Notes: a model not told the origin generated them from the sequence alone. DNA of 64,000 bases from Polaromonas sp047303325 (GCF_047303325.1 NZ_JBKBEX010000007.1:62001-126000), one strand, 5' to 3'; shown: positions 25,760-34,609, counted from the stretch's first letter. Numbers and translations: made by a program.

Positions 25760-27400
25760 ATGAACCCCACCCATGAGGTCTTCAACCAGCCCGCGCCGCT
25801 GTCGGACTACAACCTGCTGGCCACCAACCGGCCGCTGCGCGATGCGTTGAAATTCAACGCGCCTGGCCTGGACAGCACGGAACTGGGCCAGCTGGGCGCC
25901 GCGCTGGGCAGCAGCGCCATGCAGACCCATGCGCGCCTGGCCAATGTGCATGGGCCGGTGCTGCACAGCCATGACCGCTTTGGGCGGCGTGTGGACCAAG
26001 TGGAGTTCCATCCGAGCTACCACGTGCTTATGAAACTGGCGACGGGTGCGGGTTTGCATGGCACGCCGTGGACCGGTGAGGAACCGTCCGCCCATGTCCG
26101 GCGCGCAGCAGGCTTCATGCTCTTTACCGAGCTGGAGCCCTCCATCCTGTGCCCCATTTCCATGAGCTATGCGGCCACACCCGCGCTGCGCGGCAACACG
26201 GCGATTTACGCCGACTGGGGCCCCAAACTGGCCAGCCGCGCCTACGACGCCGAACTCAAGCCCTGGCAGGCCAAGGCCGGCCTCACCATGGGCATGGGCA
26301 TGACCGAAAAGCAGGGCGGCTCCGACGTGCGGGCCAACACCACGCGGGCCGAGCCCTCGGGCCGCGACGGCTGGGGCGAGCGTTATGCCATTACCGGCCA
26401 CAAATGGTTTTTTTCGGCGCCCATGTGCGACGCCTTCCTGGTGCTGGCCCAGACCCAAAGCGGCCTGAGCTGTTTTTTCCTGCCGCGTGTGTTACCGGAC
26501 GGCGGCCTCAACGCGATCCGCATCCAGCGCCTGAAGGACAAACTCGGCAACAAGGCCAACGCCAGCTCCGAAGTGGAGTTCGAGGGCGCCCAGGCCTGGC
26601 TGGTCGGGGAGGAAGGCCGCGGCATTCCGCAGATTCTGGAGATGGGCACCATGACGCGGCTTGACTGCGCACTGGGCACCAGCGGCCTGATGCGGCAAGC
26701 GCTGGCCCTGGCGTTGAACCACACCTCCCAGCGCAAGGCCTTCGGCAAGCTGCTGGTGGAGCAGCCCTTGATGCGCAATGTGCTGGCCGACCTCGCGCTT
26801 GAATCCGAAGCCGCCACGGCGCTTGCCCTGCGCCTGGCGCGGGCCTTCGACCGGCCGGGCGATGCCCACGAGGCCGCCATGGCGCGCCTGTTGACGCCGG
26901 TCGCCAAGTTCTGGATCTGCAAGCGCGGCAGCCACTTCGCGCAGGAGGCCATGGAATGCCTGGGCGGCAACGGCTATGTGGAGGAGGGCGGCGAAGGCAT
27001 CATGGCCCGCGTCTACCGCGAAATGCCGCTCAACTCGATCTGGGAAGGCGCGGGCAACATCATGGCGCTGGACTTGCTGCGCGCCCTGCGCAAGGCCGAT
27101 GCCGTGGCCGCGCTGGCGCAGGAACTGTCGGCCGCCAAAGGCGCGCACCCGGCGCTGGACAGGCTGGCCGCCGCCTTGCCCACGCGCATTGAAGAAATGG
27201 CCAGCGAAATCGAGGCGCGCCGCCTGGCGCAGGACGTGGCGCTCGCGGTGCAGGCCGCGCTACTGCTGCAGACGGCACCCGCTGCGGTCTTTGGCGCTTT
27301 TTGCGATTCCCGCCTGGCCGGCAACTGGGGCCAGTCCTTCGGCACGCTAGGCGCCGGCACCGATTTCGACGCCATCATCGCGCGGGCCATGCCTCGTTAA
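25760..27400 (+). CDS. Acyl-CoA dehydrogenase, AidB-like
   Basis: 546-residue flavoprotein of the AidB branch: N-terminal SDYNLLATNRPLRDAL, then GMGMTEKQGGSDVRANTTRA (flavin/substrate site), ITGHKWFFSAPMCDAFL, and LGGNGYVEEGGEGIMARVYREMPLNSIWEG near the end of the catalytic part. AidB of E. coli is a DNA-binding alkylation-response protein with isovaleryl-CoA dehydrogenase-like activity; in a beta-oxidation cluster a metabolic role is as likely. The RBS CAGGAGG is near-perfect. The GST-like gene follows 26 bp later. There are therefore two different acyl-CoA dehydrogenases in this region. Confidence 0.93.
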   Translation: MNPTHEVFNQPAPLSDYNLLATNRPLRDALKFNAPGLDSTELGQLGAALGSSAMQTHARLANVHGPVLHSHDRFGRRVDQVEFHPSYHVLMKLATGAGLHGTPWTGEEPSAHVRRAAGFMLFTELEPSILCPISMSYAATPALRGNTAIYADWGPKLASRAYDAELKPWQAKAGLTMGMGMTEKQGGSDVRANTTRAEPSGRDGWGERYAITGHKWFFSAPMCDAFLVLAQTQSGLSCFFLPRVLPDGGLNAIRIQRLKDKLGNKANASSEVEFEGAQAWLVGEEGRGIPQILEMGTMTRLDCALGTSGLMRQALALALNHTSQRKAFGKLLVEQPLMRNVLADLALESEAATALALRLARAFDRPGDAHEAAMARLLTPVAKFWICKRGSHFAQEAMECLGGNGYVEEGGEGIMARVYREMPLNSIWEGAGNIMALDLLRALRKADAVAALAQELSAAKGAHPALDRLAAALPTRIEEMASEIEARRLAQDVALAVQAALLLQTAPAAVFGAFCDSRLAGNWGQSFGTLGAGTDFDAIIARAMPR

Positions 27401-27426
27401 TCCCACAAAAAATCCCGGAGACACCC

Positions 27427-28365
27427 ATGAGTGAGCTGATTCTTCACCACTACCCCACATCGCCCTTCGCCGAAAAAACGCGGCTGATGTTGGGCTACAA
27501 AAACCTGGCATGGAAGTCCGTCATCATCCCGATGATCATGCCCAAGCCCGACGTGGTGGCGCTCACGGGCGGCTACCGCAAGACGCCCATTCTGCAGATA
27601 GGCGCCGACATCTATTGCGACACCGCATTGATCAGCGATGTGCTCGAACATTTGCAGCCGACACCCTCGGTTTACCCAGAGCCCAGCAAGGGCCTGGCGC
27701 GCACGCTGGCGCACTGGGCGGACAACACCCTGTTCTGGACCTCCATGGCCTACAACAGCCAGCCCAAGGGAATCGCGCAGATCTTCGAGAAAGCGCCGCC
27801 CGAAGCCGCGCGCGCCTTCGGCGAAGACCGCAAAGCCATGAGCTTTGGCATGCCGCGCCTGCGCGCCGGCGATGCTGCGGCGGCCTACAAGTCTTATTTG
27901 CGGCGCATCTCCGACATGCTGGACGACAGGCCCTTCCTGCTCGGTGAAGTGCCCTGCATCGCCGATTTCGCGATGTACCACCCGCTGTGGTTCACACGGG
28001 TGCAAACCCCGGTGCTCGCCGGCATTCTCAAGCTCACGCCGGCCGTGCTGGACTGGATGGACCGCATGGCCGCCATAGGCCAGGGCAGTTCTGAAAAGCT
28101 CAGCTCCACCGACGCCATCGCGGTGGCCGCCGCGTCCACCCCCGCGCCGCTGCATGACGACCTGTTCCAGGACGAGCACGGCATCCCGCTGGGTACCCTG
28201 GTACGAATCACCAGCGAAAGCTTCGGCCCCGAGCCCACCGAAGGGGAACTGATCGCCGCCACCCGCATGCACTACACGCTGCGCCGCAGCGACCCGCGCG
28301 CGGGCACGGTGCATGTGCATTTCCCGCGCATAGGCTATTCGCTGAAAGCCGCCACCCCCGAATGA
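27427..28365 (+). CDS. Glutathione S-transferase-like protein
   Basis: 312 residues. The N-terminal thioredoxin-like domain has LHHYPTSPFAEKTRLMLGYK and the cis-Pro/partner region GYRKTPILQIGADIYCDT; the helical C-terminal domain contains PFLLGEVPCIADFAMYHPLWF. The C-terminus has about 80 extra residues of mixed strands (LVRITSESFGPEPTEGELIAA, YTLRRSDP) beyond a typical 210-residue GST, so this is an extended form. Substrate unknown. ATG is preceded by CCGGAGA. Its last codons overlap the acetyltransferase start (ATGA). Confidence 0.88.
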   Translation: MSELILHHYPTSPFAEKTRLMLGYKNLAWKSVIIPMIMPKPDVVALTGGYRKTPILQIGADIYCDTALISDVLEHLQPTPSVYPEPSKGLARTLAHWADNTLFWTSMAYNSQPKGIAQIFEKAPPEAARAFGEDRKAMSFGMPRLRAGDAAAAYKSYLRRISDMLDDRPFLLGEVPCIADFAMYHPLWFTRVQTPVLAGILKLTPAVLDWMDRMAAIGQGSSEKLSSTDAIAVAAASTPAPLHDDLFQDEHGIPLGTLVRITSESFGPEPTEGELIAATRMHYTLRRSDPRAGTVHVHFPRIGYSLKAATPE

Positions 28366-28817
28366 CCGGCATCCTCACCTGGCGTTTTCTGCCCTTCAGC
28401 GCGCTAAGCACGCTGGAACTGTATGAACTGCTGCAACTGCGCAGCGAGGTTTTTGTGCTCGAGCAAGCCTGCGCCTTCCAGGACCTGGATGGCTCCGACA
28501 CCGAGGCCATGCATTTGCTGGGCGTGCGGGACGGCCGCCTGGCCGCGTATGCGCGCTGCTTTGCCGCCGGCGTGAAATTCGCCGAGGCCAGCATAGGCCG
28601 TGTGGTCACCCATGCCTCGGCGCGCGGCGGCGGAATCGGCCATGTGCTGATGAAAGAGGCGGTGGGACGTTTGCAAGCGCAGTGGGGCCCGCAAGCCATA
28701 CGCATAGGCGCCCAGGCGCGGCTGGAGAAGTTCTACAACCAGCACGGCTTTGTGCAGAACGGCGAACCCTATATCGAAGACGGCATACCGCATATCGAGA
28801 TGCTGCGGGCGGCCTGA
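28362..28817 (+). CDS. GNAT family N-acetyltransferase (ElaA-like)
   Basis: 151 residues. The ElaA-type opening LSTLELYELLQLRSEVFVLEQACAFQDLDGSD is clear, followed by IGRVVTHASARGGGIGHVLMKEAV, the acetyl-CoA pyrophosphate loop, and a C-terminal KFYNQHGFVQNGEPYIEDGIPHIEM. Such enzymes acetylate small amines or peptides; target unknown. ATGA overlap with the GST-like gene shows translational coupling. The C-terminal segment is strikingly like the acetyltransferase half of the fusion protein at 45925-46782. Confidence 0.9.
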   Translation: MTGILTWRFLPFSALSTLELYELLQLRSEVFVLEQACAFQDLDGSDTEAMHLLGVRDGRLAAYARCFAAGVKFAEASIGRVVTHASARGGGIGHVLMKEAVGRLQAQWGPQAIRIGAQARLEKFYNQHGFVQNGEPYIEDGIPHIEMLRAA

Positions 28818-28909
28818 ATGACTCGAATGACCTGAGTTGCCTGGGTGACACGCGCAAGGACGTGCCTCATGGACAATTTTCCCATTCACGCAATCAAGGA
28901 AGACACGCA

Positions 28910-29815
28910 ATGATCACGGACTTCAAAGGCAAAACCGCGGTGCTGACCGGCGCGGGCTCGGGCTTCGGCCTGGAATGCGCGCGCCTGGGCGCCAAACTGG
29001 GCATGAACCTGGTGCTGGTCGATGTGCAGCAGGACGCGCTGGACAAGGCCGAAGCGGAAATGAAGGCCGCCGGCGCCCAGGTGCTGTCCTTCAAGCTCGA
29101 CGTCTCCAGCGCCGATCAGATGGAAGCCATGGGCAAGGCCGTGTTCGAGCGCTTCGGTGCGCCGCACTTCGTCTTCAACAACGCCGGCGTGGGCGCGGGC
29201 GGCCTGATCTGGGAAAACAGCCTCAAGGACTGGGAATGGGTGATGGGCGTCAACGTCATGGGTGTGGTGCACGGCGTGCGCATCTTCACACCCATGATGC
29301 TCGAAGCCGCCGCCAAGGACCCGTCCTGGCAAGGCCACATCGTCAACACCGCCAGCATGGCCGGCCTGCTGAACCCACCGAACATGGGTGTCTACAACGT
29401 CAGCAAGCATGCGGTCGTGGCCCTCAGCGAAACCCTGTACCAGGACCTGGGTCTGGTGACTGACCAAGTCGGAGCTTCGGTGCTGTGCCCCTTCTTTGTG
29501 GCCACCGGCATAGGCATGAGCCACCGCAACCGCCCGGCCGAGCTGGCCGCGGGCAAGCCCACCAAGAGCCAGATGATCCAGCAGGCCATGACCGGCAAGG
29601 CCGTGGGCTCCGGCAAGGTCACGGCGGCCGACGTGGCGCAGCTGGTGTTTGATGCCATCGCCAACAACCAGTTCTACATCTACAGCCATCCCAAGGCCAT
29701 CCATTCGGTACAGACGCGCCTTGAAGACGTGCTGCAGGCGCGCAACCCGACAGACCCCTTTGCCGACAAGCCCGAGATCGGCCAGCAGCTGAAAGCCGCG
29801 CTGCGCGGCGCTTGA
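28910..29815 (+). CDS. Short-chain dehydrogenase/reductase
   Basis: 301-residue SDR: nucleotide motif TGAGSGFG (residues 13-20), Asp38 after the second strand suggesting NAD use, NNAG at 90-93, and catalytic Ser149, Tyr162 and Lys166 (YNVSK). The C-terminal part (VTAADVAQLVFDAIANNQFYIY) is the extended form common in proteobacterial SDRs of unknown substrate. CAAGGAAG precedes the ATG. Its stop overlaps the next start (TGATG). Substrate not determinable. Confidence 0.92.
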   Translation: MITDFKGKTAVLTGAGSGFGLECARLGAKLGMNLVLVDVQQDALDKAEAEMKAAGAQVLSFKLDVSSADQMEAMGKAVFERFGAPHFVFNNAGVGAGGLIWENSLKDWEWVMGVNVMGVVHGVRIFTPMMLEAAAKDPSWQGHIVNTASMAGLLNPPNMGVYNVSKHAVVALSETLYQDLGLVTDQVGASVLCPFFVATGIGMSHRNRPAELAAGKPTKSQMIQQAMTGKAVGSGKVTAADVAQLVFDAIANNQFYIYSHPKAIHSVQTRLEDVLQARNPTDPFADKPEIGQQLKAALRGA

Positions 29816-30681
29816 TGCGCCACAGTCTCGCTGCCCTTGCGGGCCTGCTACTGTTTGGCTTGGCGGGGACGAGCGCGCTGGCGGATCAGATGAAAGTGGA
29901 GAAATGCCCCGACGGGAAATTCGCCGACGGGAGGGAGCGGGCAGGGGACAGCCGTCACTGCGTGGTGATCCGCAGATTGGCGCCTGATGCCACCACCTTT
30001 TCAACGCCGACCGCGCGTGCCAGGTTCAAAGTCCTGGTGGTCTTTCTGCACGGCGACAACGGCGGGCGCATTGAATTGAAGGCCGACAGCGGTACGACCG
30101 CCATGCTGACGGAAAAGCTTCAGGCCGTCACCATCGCCATCCAGCGGCCCGGCTACCGCAGCGAGTTGGGTGTGTCCGACGGCCAGTCGGGACCAGGCGA
30201 TGACGACTACACGCCTGAGAATGTCGAAATAGTCGCCAGCGCGCTGGGCAACCTGCGCAGACTCAACTTCGACAAGAAGATTTTGCTGGTCGGCCATTCG
30301 GGCGGCGCGGCCATGGCCGCTTTGCTGGCCAGCCGTTTTCCGGGCAGCGCCGACGCCTACCTGCTGGCCGCCTGCCCTTGCGATGTGCCCGCCTGGCGCC
30401 AATGGCGGGCCGGCTCGGCCGGCAAGACCGGCGTTTGGACCAGCCTCTCGCCGCTGGCCGAGGCCGTAAAAATGTCGCCCGGTACGCCGATCAGCCTGGT
30501 CGTCGGCAACAAGGACGAGAACACCTTGCCCCTGTTCAGCGAAACCTACGCCAGGGCCTTGCAGGCCCGCGGCTTCAAGACCCGCGTGACCTATGCGATG
30601 AACGCGACCCATGTGTCGGTGCTGCGCTCACCGGAATTCTTCATGCTGGCGGGGGGATTGGTCGATTTGCTGTCGAAATAG
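29815..30681 (+). CDS. Secreted alpha/beta hydrolase
   Basis: 288 residues with a signal peptide (LAALAGLLLFGLAGTSALA). The fold is indicated by FLHGDNGG (oxyanion side), the nucleophile elbow GHSGGA with Ser near 162, SLVVGNKDENT (acid region), and ATHVSVL with the likely catalytic His. A prolyl-oligopeptidase/dienelactone-hydrolase-like esterase is likely; the substrate is unknown. The ATG overlaps the preceding TGA. A Cys pair in the mature N-terminus (CPDGKF and HCVVI) could form a disulfide. Confidence 0.82.
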   Translation: MRHSLAALAGLLLFGLAGTSALADQMKVEKCPDGKFADGRERAGDSRHCVVIRRLAPDATTFSTPTARARFKVLVVFLHGDNGGRIELKADSGTTAMLTEKLQAVTIAIQRPGYRSELGVSDGQSGPGDDDYTPENVEIVASALGNLRRLNFDKKILLVGHSGGAAMAALLASRFPGSADAYLLAACPCDVPAWRQWRAGSAGKTGVWTSLSPLAEAVKMSPGTPISLVVGNKDENTLPLFSETYARALQARGFKTRVTYAMNATHVSVLRSPEFFMLAGGLVDLLSK

Positions 30682-30727
30682 GCTGGCTCGGCTATTCTTG
30701 GCCTTTCGTTCACAGACGGCCGACACC

Positions 30728-31321
30728 ATGCCCAAACTCCTGTCCCCATTTTTCGCCACCGCGCTTATGGCCGCCACCCTGCTACTGGCCGGCTGCAACG
30801 ATGCCCCCGAGGCTTCCTCGTCCAAAACCGCGGCGGCGGTACCCGTTTCGGTGGAAGCCATCGCGGCCGAGGCCAAGGGGTTTACCGCCGGCTCGCAAAT
30901 GAGCAAGCGCACCGTCTATGTGTTTTTTGACGCGCAGTGCCCGCACTGCGCCGCGCTGTGGGAGGCCGCCAAGCCGCTCAAGTCACAGGCCAGGTTTGTC
31001 TGGATTCCCGTCGGCCTTCTGAACGCCGCCAGCACCTCGCAAGGTGCCACCTTGCTGGCCGCCGGTGACCCGGTGGCCGCCATGGATGAACACGAAGCTT
31101 CCATGAAAGCGGGGCGGGGCGGCATCAGCGCCGCCAGCAGCATAGACCCGCAAAAAGACGCCGTCGCCAAAAATACCGCCCTGATGACCCGCATGGGTTT
31201 CAGCGCCATCCCCAGCATCGTCGGCACCCATGCGCAGACCGGTGCGGTGGTGGCGCAGGAAGGCGCCTTGCCGACGGCCGCGCTGGCGAACCTGCTGGGT
31301 TTGCAGGTGCCGGCGCAGTAA
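30728..31321 (+). CDS. Thioredoxin-fold lipoprotein, DsbC/DsbG-like
   Basis: 197 residues with lipobox LLAGC (Cys23) and a low-complexity Ala/Ser linker, then a thioredoxin-like domain with VYVFFDAQCPHCAALWEAAK (CPHC, Cys71/Cys74) and the cis-Pro loop AIPSIVG. The helical insertion is that of DsbA/DsbG relatives. It would act in disulfide exchange or isomerisation at the inner face of the envelope. It lacks the N-terminal dimerisation domain of true DsbC. Promoter-like sequence lies in the 46-bp gap after the hydrolase, but a shared transcript is also possible. Confidence 0.86.
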   Translation: MPKLLSPFFATALMAATLLLAGCNDAPEASSSKTAAAVPVSVEAIAAEAKGFTAGSQMSKRTVYVFFDAQCPHCAALWEAAKPLKSQARFVWIPVGLLNAASTSQGATLLAAGDPVAAMDEHEASMKAGRGGISAASSIDPQKDAVAKNTALMTRMGFSAIPSIVGTHAQTGAVVAQEGALPTAALANLLGLQVPAQ

Positions 31322-31324
31322 GCC

Positions 31325-32554
31325 TCAGAACAAAACGCGGCTGCGTATGGTCCCGGGCACCTCGGCCAGCTTGGCCAGCGCCATGTCGGAGTGCGCGGCG
31401 TCGATGTCGATCACGACGTAGCCCACGGCTTCATTCGTCTGCAGATACTGCGAGGCGATGTTGATGCCGTTGCTGGCGAACACCTTGTTGATTTCCGACA
31501 GCACGCCGGGCACATTGCGGTGGATGTGCAGCAGGCGGTGCTTGCCGGGGTGGGCCGGCAGCGCGACCTCGGGGAAGTTGACGGATGAGGTCGAGGTGCC
31601 GTTGTCGCTGTACTTCACGAGTTTTTCGGCGACTTCGATGCCGATGTTTTCCTGCGCTTCCATGGTGGAGCCGCCCACGTGCGGCGTGAGGATCACGTTG
31701 TCCAGGCCGCGCAGGGGCGATTCGAAGATGTCCTTGTTGCTGCGCGGCTCCACGGGGAAGACGTCAATCGCGGCGCCCAGCAGTTTCCTGTTTTTCAGCG
31801 CTTCGGCCAGTGGCTCGATCTCGACCACCGTGCCGCGCGAGGCATTGATCAGCACGCCGCCGGGCTTGATCGCGGCGATTTCGGCCGCGCCCATCATCCA
31901 TTGCGTGGCCTGGGTTTCGGGCACATGCAGGCTCACCACATCGGATTGGGCCAGCAGGTCTTTGAGCTGGGCCACCTGGCGCGCATTGCCCAGGGGCAGC
32001 TTGGTCACCACGTCGAAAAACACCACATGCATGCCCAGGGCCTCAGCCAGCACCGAGAGCTGCGTGCCTATGGAGCCGTAGCCGACGATGCCTAAAGTCT
32101 TGCCGCGAATCTCGTAGGCGTTCTCGGCCGACTTGAGCCAGCCGCCGCGATGCGCGACCGCGCTTTTTTCAGGCACGCCGCGCAGCAGCAAAATCGCCTC
32201 GGCCAGCACCAGCTCGGCCACCGAGCGGGTGTTGGAGTAGGGTGCGTTAAACACCGCGATGCCGCGCTCGCGGGCCGCGTTGAGGTCGACCTGGTTGGTG
32301 CCTATGCAAAAGCAGCCGACGGCAGCCAGCTTGGATGCCTGGGCGAACACTTCGGCCGTGAGCTGGGTGCGCGAGCGTATGCCGACAAAATGCACGTCGG
32401 CGATCTTGGCCTTGAGCTCGTCGTCCGGCAGGGCACCGGACAGGCTTTCAATATTGGAATACCCCGCGGCCTTGAGAACCTCCACGGCGGAGGGGTGTAT
32501 GCCCTCGAGCAGCAGGAATTTGATTTTGTGCTTGTCGACCGAGGTTTTGTTCAT
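31325..32554 (-). CDS. serA: D-3-phosphoglycerate dehydrogenase
   Basis: First step of serine synthesis. The 409 residues comprise a D-isomer 2-hydroxyacid dehydrogenase core with NAD motif GIVGYGSIGTQLSVLAEALG, the catalytic Arg in LINASRGTVVEIEPL, Glu in DVFPVEP and His in LTPHVGGST, plus a C-terminal ACT domain (HRNVPGVLSEINKVFASNGINI) for serine feedback, as in E. coli SerA. The start is MNKTSVDKHK; the frame upstream is open but covers the diverged repeat end. No clear ribosome-binding site precedes this ATG. It converges on the Dsb-like gene with a 3-bp gap. Confidence 0.95.
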   Translation of the reverse strand: MNKTSVDKHKIKFLLLEGIHPSAVEVLKAAGYSNIESLSGALPDDELKAKIADVHFVGIRSRTQLTAEVFAQASKLAAVGCFCIGTNQVDLNAARERGIAVFNAPYSNTRSVAELVLAEAILLLRGVPEKSAVAHRGGWLKSAENAYEIRGKTLGIVGYGSIGTQLSVLAEALGMHVVFFDVVTKLPLGNARQVAQLKDLLAQSDVVSLHVPETQATQWMMGAAEIAAIKPGGVLINASRGTVVEIEPLAEALKNRKLLGAAIDVFPVEPRSNKDIFESPLRGLDNVILTPHVGGSTMEAQENIGIEVAEKLVKYSDNGTSTSSVNFPEVALPAHPGKHRLLHIHRNVPGVLSEINKVFASNGINIASQYLQTNEAVGYVVIDIDAAHSDMALAKLAEVPGTIRSRVLF

Positions 32555-32570
32555 GGAGGCGGGCGGGGGA

Positions 32571-32594
32571 TGGATAAATGGCGTTAGCAGACCC
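32571..32594. repeat. Diverged solo copy of the 10032-10302 element's end
   Basis: The stretch reads TGGATAAATGGCG then TTAGCAGACCC T and matches the reverse complement of 10036-10059 except for two substitutions. No partner arm or internal hairpins are seen nearby, so only one end remains here, upstream of serA. Confidence 0.6.
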
Positions 32595-32633
32595 TTCAGT
32601 ATGACGCATGCCAAATACCCATGCTGCGCTGCA

Positions 32634-33119
32634 TCATTCCAGCACCCGGCCCGTGGGCGGGTAGTCGCGCGACAGTACCTGCTCGTCTGTGAGGTCCTGG
32701 CCCTGCCAGATCGTGACTTCCGAAGCGCCGGCACCGAGGGCCATCTCGTGCAGGGCCCGTATCTCTATTTGGGTGAAGCCGCCGGCCGGATCGCCCTGGG
32801 GATGGAAGACCATGCGGGGCGAGGCGGCGAAGGCGCTACCCTTGGGCAGTTTTTTCACAAAGGCCTTGAGCACCTGCTCGCCCGCAGTGAAGTCGGACAT
32901 CAGCGAGCGAGGGTGGCTGAAAGGGTTGAGCACCAGCGCCGACTTGCTGGATTTGTACAAGGCCGCTTCATCGCCAGCGCCCAGAACCTTGGGCTTGGGT
33001 CCGCGCGAGAGGGCGATTTCGGGTACTTCGGAAACAAAGGTGCCGGTTTTGACGTTGCGCACCGTCAGGCGAAAAGGGGACAGGCGTATATACAGAGGTG
33101 TCTGGAAAAGATCGAGCAT
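32634..33119 (-). CDS. Short MreB-like protein (first actin-like subdomains only)
   Basis: 161 residues that parallel the N-terminal half of MreB: LYIRLSPFRLTVRNVKTG in place of the first strands, NPFSHPRSLMSDFTAGEQVLKAFVKKL like the MreB 'RP..dGviaDf..te.ml..fi.k' segment, and GGFTQIEIRALHEMALGAGASEVTIW like the 'te.ekRav.daa..aGa.ev.li' helix-strand. The phosphate-binding DLGT loop is absent (it reads RLSP) and subdomain II is missing, so ATP binding and filament formation are doubtful. It lies 23 bp after a membrane-protein gene on the same strand. Assignment to the MreB superfamily is by eye. Confidence 0.7.
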   Translation of the reverse strand: MLDLFQTPLYIRLSPFRLTVRNVKTGTFVSEVPEIALSRGPKPKVLGAGDEAALYKSSKSALVLNPFSHPRSLMSDFTAGEQVLKAFVKKLPKGSAFAASPRMVFHPQGDPAGGFTQIEIRALHEMALGAGASEVTIWQGQDLTDEQVLSRDYPPTGRVLE

Positions 33120-33142
33120 GGTGCGAAAAATCTCAGTGAAAT

Positions 33143-33661
33143 TCAGCCTTCGGAAAACGCGGCTTTCAGCGCCGCCAGCAGCCTGGCGCCCGCCAGCTTG
33201 AGCCGCGTCTTCAGGCGGCGCGCCACACGCCAGGCCCAGGAAGCCCTGGCCTGCGCGATGAGCTTGTCTTTCCAGGCCTTCCAGGGTGTATAAAGCCGCG
33301 CGAACCAGGCCATGCGCATCAGCGCCGGTTGCGTCAGCTGGAACAGGCGGGCCGCCATCGCCGTTCCCGCGATCTTCGCTGCAAGAATCAAGCCCAGCCC
33401 GACGGTGATGTGGCCCTGGCCAAAGAGGTACAGCGCCAGCAGCTTGATGGGAATCAGCGCCAGCACGGGCACGCCAAAGGCCAGCAGCGCGGCCCAGGGC
33501 GGCAGGCCGGTGATGAAACGCTCCAGCCGTCCCCACCAGGGCAACCGGCCCAGCGCCGCGAAGGCGGCGGCCAGCGGTTCCCAGCCCCATTCCTCGAACA
33601 GCAGGAACAGGGCCACGGGGGCCAGCAGCAGGCTTCGCAGGATTTTTTTGAGTTTGTTCAC
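33143..33661 (-). CDS. Membrane protein of unknown function
   Basis: 172 residues: hydrophobic N-terminus LLLAPVALFLLFEEW, then AALLAFGVPVLALIPIKLLALYLFG and ITVGLGLILAAKIAGTAMAARLF as two strong membrane segments, and a basic amphipathic C-terminus (WRVARRLKTRLKLAGARLL). The sequence IPIKLLALYLFGQGH recurs in a group of uncharacterised proteobacterial membrane proteins as far as I recall. It lies between a GlpM-like gene (12 bp upstream) and the MreB-like gene (23 bp downstream), so the three probably form an operon. Confidence 0.8.
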   Translation of the reverse strand: MNKLKKILRSLLLAPVALFLLFEEWGWEPLAAAFAALGRLPWWGRLERFITGLPPWAALLAFGVPVLALIPIKLLALYLFGQGHITVGLGLILAAKIAGTAMAARLFQLTQPALMRMAWFARLYTPWKAWKDKLIAQARASWAWRVARRLKTRLKLAGARLLAALKAAFSEG

Positions 33662-33673
33662 GCGGGCTTGGGC

Positions 33674-34024
33674 TCAGAAAGACGTGGGGTAAGCGCGGCT
33701 CCATCCCAGCAGCAGCGCACCGGCCGCCACGGCCCAGGCCAGGGTGGCGGTTGCCAGCGTCACCGTGAGCGAGGCGCGTATGCTGAGCCAGTACACCGCC
33801 AGCAGGTAAGTCGCATAGGGAATCAGCGACCACAGGCCGAACAGCGCGGTGGCGCGCAAATCGGCGGCGCTGCGCTCGCTGCCCACCATGTAGTGCGCAA
33901 TCAGCGCGAAGGTGGGGAACAGCGGCACCAGGCCGGCAATGACAAAGTTGCGCGAACGGGACAGCAGGGCGATCAGCAGCACGGCCAGCGCGCCCAGCAG
34001 GCATTTGAGGAACAGGGAGATCAT
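33674..34024 (-). CDS. GlpM family membrane protein
   Basis: 116 residues, nearly all membrane: LFLKCLLGALAVLLIALLSRSRNFVIAGLVPLFPTFALIAHYMVGSER matches the conserved GlpM opening (the RSRNFVIAGLVPLFPTFALI core), followed by two or three more helices. GlpM was first tied to alginate production in Pseudomonas; the biochemical role is unknown. The start MISLFLK was preferred over a longer frame because it gives the family N-terminus. First gene of a probable three-gene run toward the MreB-like protein. Confidence 0.86.
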   Translation of the reverse strand: MISLFLKCLLGALAVLLIALLSRSRNFVIAGLVPLFPTFALIAHYMVGSERSAADLRATALFGLWSLIPYATYLLAVYWLSIRASLTVTLATATLAWAVAAGALLLGWSRAYPTSF

Positions 34025-34069
34025 GCGAAAGAAAGGCGCGCGGGGCGGCAAGAAGGCATGCAACGGAGT

Positions 34070-34597
34070 TTAGCCAAGCGCCCGGCCCTCCTTGCGCATG
34101 GCAAAAACCCGCGCGTCCGACAGGTCGGGCACCACGGCAAAACCCAGGCGCTCGTAAATGGCCAGTGCCGGGTCGTTGTCGCGGTAGACGCGCAGCGTGA
34201 AGGCGGTGGCACCGGTGGCACGCGCGGCTTCGGCCATCAGCAATTCGCACAGCGTGGTCCCCAGTCCCTGACCGCGTGCCGTGGGCGCCAGGATGATGCG
34301 GGCCAGGTGGGCCACGCCGGGATCGCGCACCCAGAACTGCCCGAAACCCAGGGCCGGGGCTGCCGGGCCACGGCTCATCACAAAGCTGTTGGCGCCGGGT
34401 TCGGCCAGCAACTTCGAGAGCCGTGCCGGCCTGAACGGATACTTCAGCTTGGGTCCGGCCCAGCGCAGGCAGGTGTCGGCGTCCCGGACCCAGCCGCCCA
34501 GTGCCAGGTAGTCGGCGGCCTCAGGCGCGCGCAGGCCGGGTGGCAGTGAATAGGGCGAGGGCGCGGGCCGGGGATCCATTCCGCCATTGTGCGGCAA
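34070..34597 (-). CDS. GNAT family N-acetyltransferase
   Basis: 175 residues, with the acetyl-CoA loop ARIILAPTARGQGLGTTLCELLMAEA and the C-terminal VYRDNDPALAIYERLGFAVV, both standard GNAT marks. It has a Pro-rich N-terminus (PRPAPSPYSLPPGL). Start is uncertain between the ATG at 34597 and an in-frame ATG six codons on (MDPRPAP). It precedes the GlpM-like gene by 45 bp. Acceptor substrate unknown. Confidence 0.88.
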   Translation of the reverse strand: MPHNGGMDPRPAPSPYSLPPGLRAPEAADYLALGGWVRDADTCLRWAGPKLKYPFRPARLSKLLAEPGANSFVMSRGPAAPALGFGQFWVRDPGVAHLARIILAPTARGQGLGTTLCELLMAEAARATGATAFTLRVYRDNDPALAIYERLGFAVVPDLSDARVFAMRKEGRALG

Positions 34598-34609
34598 GCC
34601 TCAATTTTG

